DNA of 64,000 nt from Arthrobacter sp. S39 (GCF_004320525.1 NZ_SIHX01000013.1:30190-94189), one strand, 5' to 3'. Counted from the first letter of the stretch, positions 44,713-53,616 are shown. Notes: generated by a model not told the origin, from the letters alone. Translations and numbers: made by a program.

Positions 44713-45381
44713 ATGCAGCCAACGAAGGGTCAAAACGTCCGCGCCAGCGACCGCGCCTACGCGGCGCTCCGTGACGACATCGTCGAGTGGCGCCTTCTCC
44801 CCGGAACCCTGCTCGCCGAGGTGGAACAGTCCGAACGCCTGGGCGTCTCCCGCACCCCCCTCCGGGAGGCGCTGGGGCGCCTGACGGCAGAAGGGCTGAC
44901 GACGGCGGCAGGCGGCCGCGGCGTCGTCGTCACCGGCATCTCGCTGGAGGACATCGACGAACTCTTCGAATTGCGCGAAACCCTCGAAGGCAGGGCCGCG
45001 GAACTGGCTGCCGAACGTGGCGATCCGGACGATTTCGCGCGCCTGCACCGGGAACTGCTGGCGGCACCGGCCCTGATCAGCGGCGAAGACCCGGCGCGCC
45101 ACGACTACTACGCCCTGGTGGCACGGCTCGATGCGGCCATCGACACCGCCGTATCAAACACCTACCTGGCCCAGGCCATGGGTGCCCTCAGGGTCCACCT
45201 GGTGCGGGTACGCAGGCTCGCCGCCGACGACGCGGCGCGGCTCTGTGCCGCCGCCGCCGAGCATGCCGCGATTGCCGAGGCGATCGCCGCCCGCAATCCC
45301 CGCCTGGCCCACGCGGCCACCACGGTCCATCTGCACCGAAGCCTTTCGCATATCAAAGCCACCCACACACCGCATTCCTAA
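44713..45381 (+). CDS. GntR-family (FCD domain) regulator of the prp operon
   Basis: A 222-residue regulator. An N-terminal winged helix (YAALRDDIVEWRLLPGTLLAE, then LGVSRTPLREALGRLTAEGL) is followed by an all-helical FCD ligand-binding domain whose metal-binding histidines include H77-type positions that I cannot assign exactly. It lies 9 nt upstream of prpD and probably controls it in response to a methylcitrate-cycle intermediate (inference). ATG at 44713; the GTG one codon before is an alternative. Confidence 0.88.
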   Translation: MQPTKGQNVRASDRAYAALRDDIVEWRLLPGTLLAEVEQSERLGVSRTPLREALGRLTAEGLTTAAGGRGVVVTGISLEDIDELFELRETLEGRAAELAAERGDPDDFARLHRELLAAPALISGEDPARHDYYALVARLDAAIDTAVSNTYLAQAMGALRVHLVRVRRLAADDAARLCAAAAEHAAIAEAIAARNPRLAHAATTVHLHRSLSHIKATHTPHS

Positions 45382-45390
45382 GGAGCACCC

Positions 45391-46911
45391 ATGGTTAAGG
45401 AACACCACGTCCGCGTGTACAAGAGCGAGGAAAACCTGGCCCGCGAGGACCAGTTGGCCCATAAGATCGCCGTGGTCGCCGCCGACCCCGTCGAGGTCAC
45501 CGCCGACGTCACGGAGATGGTGATCAACCGCGTCATCGATAACGCCTCGGTGGCCATCGCTTCGCTGAACCGTGGCCCGATCGTGGCCGCCCGGGCCCAG
45601 GCATTGACCCACGGCCCGAGCACCGGCGGGAAAGGCGCGAAGGTCTTCGGCATCGGCGAACGGGTTTCGCCGGAGTGGGCGGCGTGGGCCAACGGAGTTG
45701 CCGTGCGTGAGCTCGACTACCACGACACGTTCCTGGCTGCGGACTACTCGCACCCGGGCGATAACATCCCGCCGATCCTGGCGGTGGCCCAGCACGTGGG
45801 CTCCAGCGGCGCGGACCTGGTCCGGGCCATCGCCACCGGGTATGAGATCCAGGTGAACCTGGTCAAGGCCATCTGCCTGCACAAGCACAAGATCGACCAC
45901 GTTGCCCACCTCGGCCCCTCCGCCGCCGCCGGCATCGGCACCCTCCTCGGGCTCGACGTCGAGACGATTTTCCAGTCCGTGGGCCAGTCGCTGCACACCA
46001 CCACCGCGACCCGGCAGTCCCGGAAGGGTGAGATTTCCACCTGGAAGGCCCACGCCCCCGCGTTCGCCGGGAAGATGGCCGTCGAGGCCGCGGACCGGGC
46101 GATGCGCGGGCAGACCTCCCCCGTGCCGATCTATGAGGGTGAGGACGGCGTGATCGCCTGGATGCTGGATGGCCCCGACGCCTCGTACATGGTGCCCCTG
46201 CCGCTGCCCGGGGAGGCGAAGCGGGCCATCCTGGACACCTACACCAAGGAGCACTCCGCCGAGTACCAGGCCCAGGCGTGGATCGACCTGGCCCGGAAGC
46301 TCCACCGGGAGCACCCTGAGGCCACCGACCCTGCGAATGTGGCCTCCGTGCTGATCAGGACCAGTCACCACACGCACTACGTGATCGGTTCCGGCGCGAA
46401 CGACCCGCAGAAGTACTCCCCCACCGCGTCCCGGGAGACGCTGGACCACTCCATCCCCTACATCTTCACCGTGGCCCTGCAGGACGGGTCCTGGCACCAC
46501 GTGGATTCCTACTCGCCCGAACGCGCGGCCCGGCCGGATACCGTGGAACTCTGGCACAAGGTGTCCACCGAGGAAGACCCGGAGTGGACCCGGCGCTACC
46601 ACTCCCTGGACATCGCGGAGAAGGCCTTCGGCGGGTCCGTGGAGATCACCCTCACCGACGGCACCGTCATCACGGACTCGATCGCGGTGGCTGACGCGCA
46701 CCCGCTCGGTGCCCGGCCGTTCGCGCGGGCACAGTACGTCAACAAGTTCCGCACCCTCGCCGCCGGGCTCGTGGAGGAGGCCGAGATCGAACGGTTCCTC
46801 GCCGCCGTCGAACGCCTCCCCGAACTCGGTCCCGGGGAACTGGACCAGCTGAACATCACCGCCGCCCCCGGCGTGATCGACTTCGCCGCCGCCCCCAAGG
46901 GACTGTTCTAA
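45391..46911 (+). CDS. prpD: PrpD, 2-methylcitrate dehydratase
   Basis: MmgE/PrpD-family dehydratase that turns 2-methylcitrate into 2-methyl-cis-aconitate in propionate catabolism. 506 aa with LDYHDTFLAADYSHPGDNI, GYEIQVNL and KGEISTWKAHAPAFAGKMA, typical family blocks. The ATG start follows AGGAGC. Its stop is immediately followed by the prpB ATG (TAA-ATG). Confidence 0.93.
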   Translation: MVKEHHVRVYKSEENLAREDQLAHKIAVVAADPVEVTADVTEMVINRVIDNASVAIASLNRGPIVAARAQALTHGPSTGGKGAKVFGIGERVSPEWAAWANGVAVRELDYHDTFLAADYSHPGDNIPPILAVAQHVGSSGADLVRAIATGYEIQVNLVKAICLHKHKIDHVAHLGPSAAAGIGTLLGLDVETIFQSVGQSLHTTTATRQSRKGEISTWKAHAPAFAGKMAVEAADRAMRGQTSPVPIYEGEDGVIAWMLDGPDASYMVPLPLPGEAKRAILDTYTKEHSAEYQAQAWIDLARKLHREHPEATDPANVASVLIRTSHHTHYVIGSGANDPQKYSPTASRETLDHSIPYIFTVALQDGSWHHVDSYSPERAARPDTVELWHKVSTEEDPEWTRRYHSLDIAEKAFGGSVEITLTDGTVITDSIAVADAHPLGARPFARAQYVNKFRTLAAGLVEEAEIERFLAAVERLPELGPGELDQLNITAAPGVIDFAAAPKGLF

Positions 46912-47817
46912 ATGCTGTACTCAAAAGTCACCCCCGAGCAGAAGCGGATCCGGTTCCGCGAACTCCTCGCCTCCGGCACCATTGCCCAGTTCCCGGGCGC
47001 GTTCAATCCGCTCTCGGCCCGGCTGATCGAGGAAAAGGGCTTCGCCGGGGTCTACATCTCCGGCGCAGTCCTCGCCAACGACCTCGGCCTTCCCGATATC
47101 GGTCTGACCACCCTCACCGAAGTGGCCACCCGGGCCGGGCAGATCGCCCGGATGACCGACCTGCCCGCCATCGTGGACGCGGACACCGGCTTCGGCGAGC
47201 CCATGAACGTGGCCCGCACCGTCCAGGAAATCGAAAACGCGGGCCTGGCCGGACTGCACATCGAGGACCAGTTCAACCCCAAACGCTGCGGCCACCTCGA
47301 CGGCAAAAACGTCGTGGACCTGGACACCGCCACCAAACGCATCCGCGCCGCCGCAGACGCCCGCCGGGACCCCAACTTCCTCATCATGGCCCGCACCGAC
47401 ATCCGGGCCACCGACGGACTGGCCGCCGCGCAGGACCGGGCCAAGGCACTCGTGGACGCCGGAGCGGACGCGATCTTCCCCGAAGCCATGGCGACGCTGG
47501 AGGAATTCCAGGCCATCCGTGATGCAGTGGACGTGCCCATCCTGGCCAACATGACCGAGTTCGGGAAGAGCGAACTGTTCACCGTGGACCAGCTCCAGGG
47601 CGTCGGCGTCAACATGGTCATCTATCCGGTCACCCTCCTCCGTAGTGCCATGGGCGCCGCGGAGCGTACGCTGGAATCGATCAGGTCCGACGGCACCCAG
47701 GAGGCACAGGTAGAGAGCATGCTGACCCGTGCGCGGCTGTACGATCTCGTGGATTACGAAGCCTACAACCGCTTTGACACCGGAGTCTTCAATTTCAAGG
47801 TTCCAGGTACCCGCTGA
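46912..47817 (+). CDS. prpB: PrpB, 2-methylisocitrate lyase
   Basis: Cleaves 2-methylisocitrate to pyruvate and succinate. 301 aa. The catalytic KRCGH motif (124-128, Cys126) and the metal site VDADTGFG (88-95) place it in the isocitrate-lyase/PEP-mutase superfamily; the short length and operon context indicate PrpB. It directly abuts prpD. Confidence 0.95.
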   Translation: MLYSKVTPEQKRIRFRELLASGTIAQFPGAFNPLSARLIEEKGFAGVYISGAVLANDLGLPDIGLTTLTEVATRAGQIARMTDLPAIVDADTGFGEPMNVARTVQEIENAGLAGLHIEDQFNPKRCGHLDGKNVVDLDTATKRIRAAADARRDPNFLIMARTDIRATDGLAAAQDRAKALVDAGADAIFPEAMATLEEFQAIRDAVDVPILANMTEFGKSELFTVDQLQGVGVNMVIYPVTLLRSAMGAAERTLESIRSDGTQEAQVESMLTRARLYDLVDYEAYNRFDTGVFNFKVPGTR

Positions 47818-47883
47818 CCCAAACCATCAAAGGACTTCCGGCTTCGGCCGGCCCACAGGCACAAGGAACGAAGGAGTTTCAGC

Positions 47884-49023
47884 ATGGCTGAAAATGAGAT
47901 CAAAAAGGGCCTCGCCGGCGTCGTGGTGGACTACACCGCGGTGTCCAAGGTCAATCCAGATACCAACTCGCTGCTGTACCGGGGCTACCCCGTCCAGGAA
48001 CTCGCCGCCCGCTGCAGCTTCGAGGAGGTGGCCTACCTCCTCTGGAACGGCGAACTGCCAACAGCCGAGGAACTGGCCGCCTTCACGGCGCGGGAACGGG
48101 CCGGACGGCCGCTGGATCCGGTAGTCAAACAGGTCATCGACGCGCTGCCCACCAGCGCGCACCCGATGGACGTCTGCCGGACGGCGGCATCGGTCATGGG
48201 TGCCCGCCACGAACTGGCCGAGGACTCCTCGCGCCAGGCCAACATGGACAAGGCCATCGACCTCTTCGCCGCCATGCCCGCGGTGGTGGCCTACGACCAG
48301 CGCCGCCGACACGGCCAGGAACCGGTAGAGCCACGCGACGACCTGGACTACTCCGCCAACTTCCTGTGGATGACTTTCGGCGAGGAACAGGTGCCCGAAG
48401 TCGTTGACGCGTTCAACGTGTCCATGATCCTGTACGCCGAGCACTCCTTCAACGCGTCCACGTTCACGGCCCGGGTGATCACGTCAACGCTCTCGGACCT
48501 GCATTCAGCAGTAACCGGAGCCATCGGGGCGCTCAAGGGTGCGCTCCACGGCGGCGCCAACGAAGCCGTCATGCACACCTTCGACGAGATCGGCATCCGG
48601 CCCGAGGAATCACTGGAGGACGCCGCCGCCCGGGCCAAGACCTGGATGGAGGACGCCCTGGCCCACAAAAAGAAGGTCATGGGCTTCGGCCACCGCGTCT
48701 ACAAGCACGGAGACTCCCGGGTGCCCACCATGAAGGCCGCCCTGGACAAGATGATCGCCCACTACGGACGGCCCGAACTCCTGGGCCTCTACAACGGGCT
48801 GGAGACTGCGATGGACGAGGCCAAGGGCATCAAGCCGAACCTCGATTACCCCACCGGCCCCACGTACCACCTCATGGGCTTCGACACCGCCACATTCACG
48901 CCACTGTTCGTTGCCAGCCGCATCACCGGGTGGACCGCCCACATCATGGAACAGCTCGACTCCAACTCCCTCATCCGTCCCCTGAGTGAATACAACGGCG
49001 AGGAGGAACGGCACCTGCCGTAA
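47884..49023 (+). CDS. prpC: PrpC, 2-methylcitrate synthase
   Basis: Condenses propionyl-CoA with oxaloacetate; may also act on acetyl-CoA. 379 aa, the short bacterial citrate-synthase type. Active-site His residues are in EHSFNASTFTARV and GFGHRVYKHGD, with Asp in the FDTATFTPLF region. An AAGGAG site precedes the ATG. Last gene of the gntR-prpDBC operon, ending at a strong hairpin. Together the three enzymes convert propionyl-CoA to pyruvate and succinate. Confidence 0.95.
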   Translation: MAENEIKKGLAGVVVDYTAVSKVNPDTNSLLYRGYPVQELAARCSFEEVAYLLWNGELPTAEELAAFTARERAGRPLDPVVKQVIDALPTSAHPMDVCRTAASVMGARHELAEDSSRQANMDKAIDLFAAMPAVVAYDQRRRHGQEPVEPRDDLDYSANFLWMTFGEEQVPEVVDAFNVSMILYAEHSFNASTFTARVITSTLSDLHSAVTGAIGALKGALHGGANEAVMHTFDEIGIRPEESLEDAAARAKTWMEDALAHKKKVMGFGHRVYKHGDSRVPTMKAALDKMIAHYGRPELLGLYNGLETAMDEAKGIKPNLDYPTGPTYHLMGFDTATFTPLFVASRITGWTAHIMEQLDSNSLIRPLSEYNGEEERHLP

Positions 49024-49042
49024 CAGCCACTCCAGCCAGCAC

Positions 49043-49085
49043 GACGGCGGCCCGGTCACCTCTGGAAGGTGACCGGGCCGCCGTC
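49043..49085. terminator. Hairpin after prpC, convergent with the sigma/anti-sigma genes
   Basis: A perfect 19-bp stem: GACGGCGGCCCGGTCACCT (49043-49061) and its complement (49067-49085), loop CTGGA. There is no U-tract, so it may be a bidirectional barrier or need help. Confidence 0.75.
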
Positions 49086-49112
49086 ATCCGGGGTGCTTCC
49101 CCGCGTCCGCTG

Positions 49113-50078
49113 TTAGGGGACCAAGCTCAAGGACATGAACATTCGCTTGAGCTGCGCGTACTCCCCGGTGGCCATGTACGCCTTCGCTTCGTCGACCGAA
49201 TCGAAGGCGAGACCCTGGGTGTCACTGAGAGTGACCTGGAATTGCGTGGCAAAGGAGAGCGTCGCAACAGGCGTGGACACCATGTTGTAGTACATGCACG
49301 ACGTGATCAGCTGCGGGTCGGCCTGGCTCAGGCCCAACGAACCCCGGACTTTCAGGCCACTGCCCGTCCCGTCAAGCACCCGGAAGCTGAACTCCGGCGC
49401 GCCGGCGCGGGCGGAGGCGCGGTACGGAATATCCACCGGCCCGGAATCGAGGGTGAGCAGCGGGACAGGCGCCGGACCACAGGCGCCACCCAGCCCCCCT
49501 GAATTCGCATGTTCCAGCCCGGCAATCCGGATTCCCTGTTCATTGGCCACGTCGAGCTGAACGGACGGTGTTGCGCCGTCCGCTTTCTTCTCAATCACCG
49601 TCCAGCCGGGCGGCAGATCGAAAGAAAGCCGGGCGCTCGGGTTTGAATACCGCTCCCAAGCTGCGGCAGCGGGCGCCGCGGGCGCGGAGGGAGTGATGGG
49701 CAGTGCGACGCCGGACGTCGGGGCGTGGCTGGCCGACGGTGTTGGGCTTGGGGTGGCAGCCGGTGTCGGACTGGTGCTTGCGGCAGCAGACGGAGTCGCA
49801 GTGGAGGTGTTCGCCGGCGCCGGTCCTGCCGTCAAGGGCCCCAGGTTGATGGTGACCAGAACACCGGCTGTCACGGCCGCTGCCGCCATCGTCAGAAGCC
49901 CTATGGTCCTGCCGCGGCGCTGCCTCCGCTCCGCGAGCGTCGGAATGTCCTCGGACACGCGGTCAGCGTAGACCTCCGGGCGGGAAAACATCGCGTGCAG
50001 GGCCTCCTCGGCGTCCGGAATGGTGGGGTTGGGGCCGATCGGGTCAGCTCCCGCAACGTGATTCCTGATGGCATCCAT
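49113..50078 (-). CDS. Membrane protein paired with an ECF sigma factor (putative anti-sigma), copy 1
   Basis: A 321-residue single-pass membrane protein. A cytoplasmic N-terminal part of about 57 residues lacks the zinc anti-sigma HxxxCxxC motif. One transmembrane helix (about 58-78) is followed by a long Ser/Thr/Pro linker and an extracytoplasmic domain I do not recognise (about 155-321). The start ATG is 2 nt after the sigma stop (TAG-CC-ATG), indicating translational coupling. The anti-sigma role is inferred from this position only. The same frame stays open upstream, inside the sigma gene. Confidence 0.75.
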   Translation of the reverse strand: MDAIRNHVAGADPIGPNPTIPDAEEALHAMFSRPEVYADRVSEDIPTLAERRQRRGRTIGLLTMAAAAVTAGVLVTINLGPLTAGPAPANTSTATPSAAASTSPTPAATPSPTPSASHAPTSGVALPITPSAPAAPAAAAWERYSNPSARLSFDLPPGWTVIEKKADGATPSVQLDVANEQGIRIAGLEHANSGGLGGACGPAPVPLLTLDSGPVDIPYRASARAGAPEFSFRVLDGTGSGLKVRGSLGLSQADPQLITSCMYYNMVSTPVATLSFATQFQVTLSDTQGLAFDSVDEAKAYMATGEYAQLKRMFMSLSLVP

Positions 50079-50080
50079 GG

Positions 50081-50590
50081 CTAGGCACCCACTTTCTGTT
50101 CGAACGGGCCGGAAAGGGCCGGCAAAAGTTTGCGGAAAGCCTCCCTTGCCCGGTGCAGCCGCACCTTGGCAGAAGATTGGGTGCATTGGAGTACCTGCGA
50201 GATTTCAGCAATGGTCATTTCATCCCAGTAAGCCAACTGCAGAATGTCCCGGTCTTTTTCCCGCAGTGCCATCATGGCGTCCTCCACGGAAGCGTCATCA
50301 CTTGTTTCCCAGGAATCCTCCACTGAGGAGACCATGAGCTTGTCGTGCAGCGCCTTCTGCCGGTCGCGGCCACGGTAGGCGTTGCCGATGAGATTGCGGG
50401 CCACTGTAAAGAGCCAGGGAATTTCCGTGCTGCCCGCGCCGTCCCACTTTTGCCAGGCGACGCGGAAGACGTCGGCCGCGAGCTCCTGCGCCAGCTCGGC
50501 GTCATCCACCCGCCGCAGGACATACTTGTGGATTCTTGGATAGCTGTCCTTGTACACGGCGATAAACGCCAACTCGCGCTCTGAAAGCAC
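50081..50590 (-). CDS. ECF-type RNA polymerase sigma factor, copy 1
   Basis: A 169-residue group-4 sigma-70 factor. Region 2 spans about 14-48 (YPRIHKYVLRRVDDAELAQELAADVFRVAW is its helix set), and region 4 about 110-155 (DRDILQLAYWDEMTIAEISQVLQCTQSSAKVRLHRAREAF, a helix-turn-helix). It starts with GTG at 50590 after GGGGGGA. It resembles the factor at 51983-52486. Target promoters are not known. Confidence 0.9.
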   Translation of the reverse strand: MLSERELAFIAVYKDSYPRIHKYVLRRVDDAELAQELAADVFRVAWQKWDGAGSTEIPWLFTVARNLIGNAYRGRDRQKALHDKLMVSSVEDSWETSDDASVEDAMMALREKDRDILQLAYWDEMTIAEISQVLQCTQSSAKVRLHRAREAFRKLLPALSGPFEQKVGA

Positions 50591-50625
50591 GATCCCCCCT
50601 GAGGTCGTATGGTCGTGGTCCTGCT

Positions 50626-50664
50626 TGTAACCGTGTAGTTTCCGGCTGGACCGGAACGGTTACA
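50626..50664. promoter_or_regulatory. Nested palindrome between the NUDIX gene and sigma gene
   Basis: TGTAACCG (50626-50633) and CGGTTACA (50657-50664) enclose TTCCGG (50640-50645), loop CTGGA, CCGGAA (50651-50656). It forms an asymmetric long hairpin with a 5-nt bulge. It lies 21 nt after the NUDIX stop and 36 nt before the sigma start, so it could be a terminator or an operator. Confidence 0.5.
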
Positions 50665-50685
50665 CGCCCCTGACCAGTGCCCGCC

Positions 50686-51171
50686 TCAGCGGGTGGTGTA
50701 GTCCAGCACTTCGCGGACGGTCTCGTTGTCCTCGTTCAGGACCACGGTGATGTGGAGCACGGACCCGTCCAATGCAAGCGGGAGCCAGTGGGCGGCGTCC
50801 TGCCACATCCGCTCGACGGGAAGGGCGCCGACATCGAACCATTCCGGCCGGATCTCCGCGCTTTCGGACGGTTCGCCGGTCCACCGGTCCGCCACAAACA
50901 GCCGGGTGGTCATGTTCCATTCGGGCCTGGCCGGAAAGTCGAAGACCACCACGCCGGCGTCGCGGAGGTCCTGCTGCCGGACTACAACGCCGGCTTCCTC
51001 GTGGACTTCCCGGCATGCAGCCTCCGCGTCGGTCTCGCCGGGTTCAACGTGGCCGCCCAGGCCAACGATCTTTCCGCGCCCAAAGCCGGTCTTCTTCATA
51101 CCCAACAGGACCTGGGGCATGCCAGCCAGATCCCGGGTGAGGAAGCACAGCGTGACCGGAGTGAATGTCAT
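50686..51171 (-). CDS. NUDIX hydrolase (8-oxo-dGTP diphosphatase-like)
   Basis: A 161-residue NUDIX enzyme. The Nudix box GX5EX7REUXEEXGU is complete (GGHVEPGETDAEAACREVHEEAGV region, given here by its ends GGHV and EEAG). The N-terminus FTPVTLCFLTRDLAG and KKTGFGRGKIVGLGGHVE resemble MTH1-type 8-oxo-dGTP diphosphatases, but the substrate is inferred. It is flanked by two ECF modules. The start at 51171 was chosen since the open frame upstream overlaps the next gene; its ribosome site is weak. Confidence 0.85.
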   Translation of the reverse strand: MTFTPVTLCFLTRDLAGMPQVLLGMKKTGFGRGKIVGLGGHVEPGETDAEAACREVHEEAGVVVRQQDLRDAGVVVFDFPARPEWNMTTRLFVADRWTGEPSESAEIRPEWFDVGALPVERMWQDAAHWLPLALDGSVLHITVVLNEDNETVREVLDYTTR

Positions 51172-51218
51172 GCCCTCAACCCTAGCTTGGCTGCCTGCGA
51201 TCCCGGCGGGTTCCTCGC

Positions 51219-51980
51219 TCAAGGGGCGAAGGCCGGCCCTTCTCCAACAAGGCGCGGCCGGAGCTCAACTGGGATGCCTTTCTGTGCGAATTCCTGGTCC
51301 ATGGCTTCCTGCGCCGTCACTCGTTGGCCGTTCTGCGAGACATCGTTGTTCAGGGCCTGGAATTTCCAGGTGAAAACGGTGGACCACGGCGCCTGCAGGT
51401 CAAAGAGGAATCGGCCGTTCTGCAGCTTGGCGATGCGATACCAGGCGTTTCCGCCGTCGAGTTGAAGGTCCCTGGCGCCGTCGTCGGAAATCGAGTAAGC
51501 CAGCCAGCCATCGGCGCAGCCAAGCACGGTGTAATAGTGCTGTTCCGCTCCAGCAATGGGCTCAATGGCGCGGGCCGGCGTGTTCATCAGCTGGTCAATG
51601 TTGGCCACGGTGCAGGGGACGCCGCCGGTGGTCAGGACTGCGGGTGTTGTGGCGGACTGGCTTTCCGAGGGTGCGGGCGCGGGTTCGGTCATGGTGCCGC
51701 TCGGGGCAGCTGTGGCTTCGGTGGTGCCCGCAGGCGCCGGCTCCGGCTGCGGTGCCACCATTCCCCCGGCCACAACGACGGCACCAACCACTGCCGCTGC
51801 CGCAAGGGCGACACCCACCGCCCGCACCGCCGTACGGCGCGCGGTCCCGTGCCCTGACAGGGGCACAACGTTGGGGTCCGCAGAATACACAATGGAGCGC
51901 GCAGCGGCGGCTGCCGCAGCGGACCGTGGTTCCTCCACCCGGGGCTTGGCGTCCTTCATGAGCTGCTCGATCCGGTCCAT
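51219..51980 (-). CDS. Membrane protein paired with an ECF sigma factor (putative anti-sigma), copy 2
   Basis: A 253-residue single-pass protein. About 50 cytoplasmic residues (no zinc-finger motif), a transmembrane helix (about 52-74), a Thr/Pro/Ala linker and an extracytoplasmic domain of about 140 residues without a recognised family. The start is 2 nt after the sigma stop, with the same TAG-CC-ATG junction as copy 1, and the first residues are alike (MDRI versus MDAI). The anti-sigma role is inferred. Confidence 0.75.
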   Translation of the reverse strand: MDRIEQLMKDAKPRVEEPRSAAAAAAARSIVYSADPNVVPLSGHGTARRTAVRAVGVALAAAAVVGAVVVAGGMVAPQPEPAPAGTTEATAAPSGTMTEPAPAPSESQSATTPAVLTTGGVPCTVANIDQLMNTPARAIEPIAGAEQHYYTVLGCADGWLAYSISDDGARDLQLDGGNAWYRIAKLQNGRFLFDLQAPWSTVFTWKFQALNNDVSQNGQRVTAQEAMDQEFAQKGIPVELRPRLVGEGPAFAP

Positions 51981-51982
51981 GG

Positions 51983-52486
51983 CTAGCCCTTCCGTTCGGT
52001 CATGAGTTGTGCGGGGGCCACGCTGGCAAATGCACGGCGAGCGCGGTGCAGGCGGACAGCGGCAGCCGAGGGGGAACAGCCCAGTGCCTGGGCCAGCTCG
52101 GCGGTGGTCAGATCGTCCCAGTAGCTGAGCATCAAAACTTCCCGGTCCCGCTCCTTGAGCCGCAACAGGACATCGGCCACAGCGGCCTGCTGTTCATCGT
52201 TGAAGCCAGGAGCCTGGCGGCGGGCCTGGTCCTCCAGGCGGTCGATGAGTTCGAGGCGGCGACGGCGTCCCTTGTACTCATTGCTGAGCACCTTCCGGGC
52301 GGTGGCGAGCAACCAGCCTATGCCGGGCGGTTCCGCCAGCTGCTTTTCCCAGGCGATCCTGAAGACGTCCGCTGCCAGTTCCTCGGCGCGTGGCAGGTCA
52401 TTGATGCGGTAGGCGATGTAGTGGTAGACGCGCGTGAAATGCTGAGTGTGCAGGTCGATGAAGTCATGTTCACTGGCTGCCAACAT
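51983..52486 (-). CDS. ECF-type RNA polymerase sigma factor, copy 2
   Basis: A 167-residue group-4 sigma factor with region 2 (YHYIAYRINDLPRAEELAADVFRIAWEKQ, in shortened form EELAADVFRIAW) and region 4 (LKERDREVLMLSYWDDLTTAELAQALGCSPSAAAVRLHRARRAF, a helix-turn-helix). It closely follows the pattern of copy 1, including EELAADVFR in region 2. Start ATG at 52486. It faces xerD across a 122-nt gap that holds a palindrome at 52560-52581. Confidence 0.9.
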   Translation of the reverse strand: MLAASEHDFIDLHTQHFTRVYHYIAYRINDLPRAEELAADVFRIAWEKQLAEPPGIGWLLATARKVLSNEYKGRRRRLELIDRLEDQARRQAPGFNDEQQAAVADVLLRLKERDREVLMLSYWDDLTTAELAQALGCSPSAAAVRLHRARRAFASVAPAQLMTERKG

Positions 52487-52559
52487 AGTGTTCCCCCCGG
52501 CATCGGATGACCTTGGTTGTTAACCAATAAGTGTCCCGTCATGCCGGGTTTCTTACACC

Positions 52560-52581
52560 CAGGCAAAAATATTTTCGCCTG
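52560..52581. promoter_or_regulatory. AT-centred palindrome between xerD and the sigma gene
   Basis: CAGGCAAAAATATTTTCGCCTG is a 22-bp near-perfect palindrome. It lies 28 nt after the xerD stop and 74 nt before the sigma start. As RNA it would form a hairpin with an AU-rich top, a poor terminator; an operator is equally possible. Confidence 0.4.
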
Positions 52582-52608
52582 ACACGAAACCGGGGGTGGA
52601 CCCGATTG

Positions 52609-53616
52609 TCAGCCCAATGCCCGGGGGTGGGCGGCAGCGTAGATTTCGCGGAGGGTATCGGCGGTAACCAGCGTGTACACCTGTGTGGTGGTCACAGACG
52701 CGTGCCCCAGCAGTTCCTGGACCACCCGGACGTCCGCGCCGCCTTCCAGGAGGTGGGTGGCGAACGAGTGCCGGAGCGTGTGCGGCGATACGTCCTTAGT
52801 GATGTTGGCCTTATCCGCGGCGGCTTTCAGGATGGTCCAGGCGCTTTGGCGGCTGATTCGTCCGCCCCGGGAATTGAGGAACAGCCCCGGCGTCCCCTTT
52901 CCCTTTCCGGCCAGCAGCGGCCGGCCACGGACCAGGTACGCGTCCAGGGCCCGGGCACCGTAGGAGCCCAGCGGGACCAGCCGTTCCTTGGAGCCCTTGC
53001 CGAACAGCCGCACGATCGCGGGGCCGGACTCCGCCTCGTGCAGCGAGATGTCGTCTACGTCCAGGCCCACTGCTTCGCTGATGCGTGCCCCGGTGGAATA
53101 AAGGAATTCGAGCAGGGCCCGGTCCCTCAGCCCGGTGGCGGTGTCGGCGCCGGCGGCTTCAAGGATCCGGGTGACCTCGTCCACGCTGATGGCCTTGGGC
53201 AGCCTCCTGCCCGGCATCGGCGGGTGGACGTCGCCGGCGGGGTCCGTCGTCGTGAGCCCTTCGAGGGCCCAGAATTTGTGCAGTCCACGGACGGCCACCA
53301 CGGTCCGGGCCGCCGACCTCACGCCCAGGGCCGTGCCGCCGTCGGAACCGTCCGACAGGGCCTGGACGAACCCGGTGACGTGGTGCCGGGTGACCTGCGG
53401 GGGGCTTTCGCACCCGGCAGCGGCGAGGTAGCTGGCGTAGCGGGTCAGGTCGCGGCGGTAGGCGGCGAGCGTGTTGAGCGCCAGGCCCCGTTCCACCCCC
53501 ATGTGCTGCAGGTACCCGGTGATGGCGTAGTCGATCGCGGTCCGGGGCCTGGCCGGCTTTGCCGGTTCGTCAGGGACCGGCGCTGCGGGGGCTTCTGCCG
53601 CGGTATCCGCCGTCAT
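52609..53616 (-). CDS. xerD: XerD, site-specific tyrosine recombinase
   Basis: Resolves chromosome dimers at dif with XerC. 335 aa. The N-terminal SAM-like domain (about 25-125) is followed by the catalytic domain with Arg178, Lys208/210, His279, Arg282, His305 and Tyr314 (HTLRHSFATHLL and LLGHASVTTTQVY blocks). The N-terminal 25 residues are Pro/Ala-rich. Its start overlaps the upstream NUDIX stop (TGATG), so it is coupled. Confidence 0.95.
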   Translation of the reverse strand: MTADTAAEAPAAPVPDEPAKPARPRTAIDYAITGYLQHMGVERGLALNTLAAYRRDLTRYASYLAAAGCESPPQVTRHHVTGFVQALSDGSDGGTALGVRSAARTVVAVRGLHKFWALEGLTTTDPAGDVHPPMPGRRLPKAISVDEVTRILEAAGADTATGLRDRALLEFLYSTGARISEAVGLDVDDISLHEAESGPAIVRLFGKGSKERLVPLGSYGARALDAYLVRGRPLLAGKGKGTPGLFLNSRGGRISRQSAWTILKAAADKANITKDVSPHTLRHSFATHLLEGGADVRVVQELLGHASVTTTQVYTLVTADTLREIYAAAHPRALG

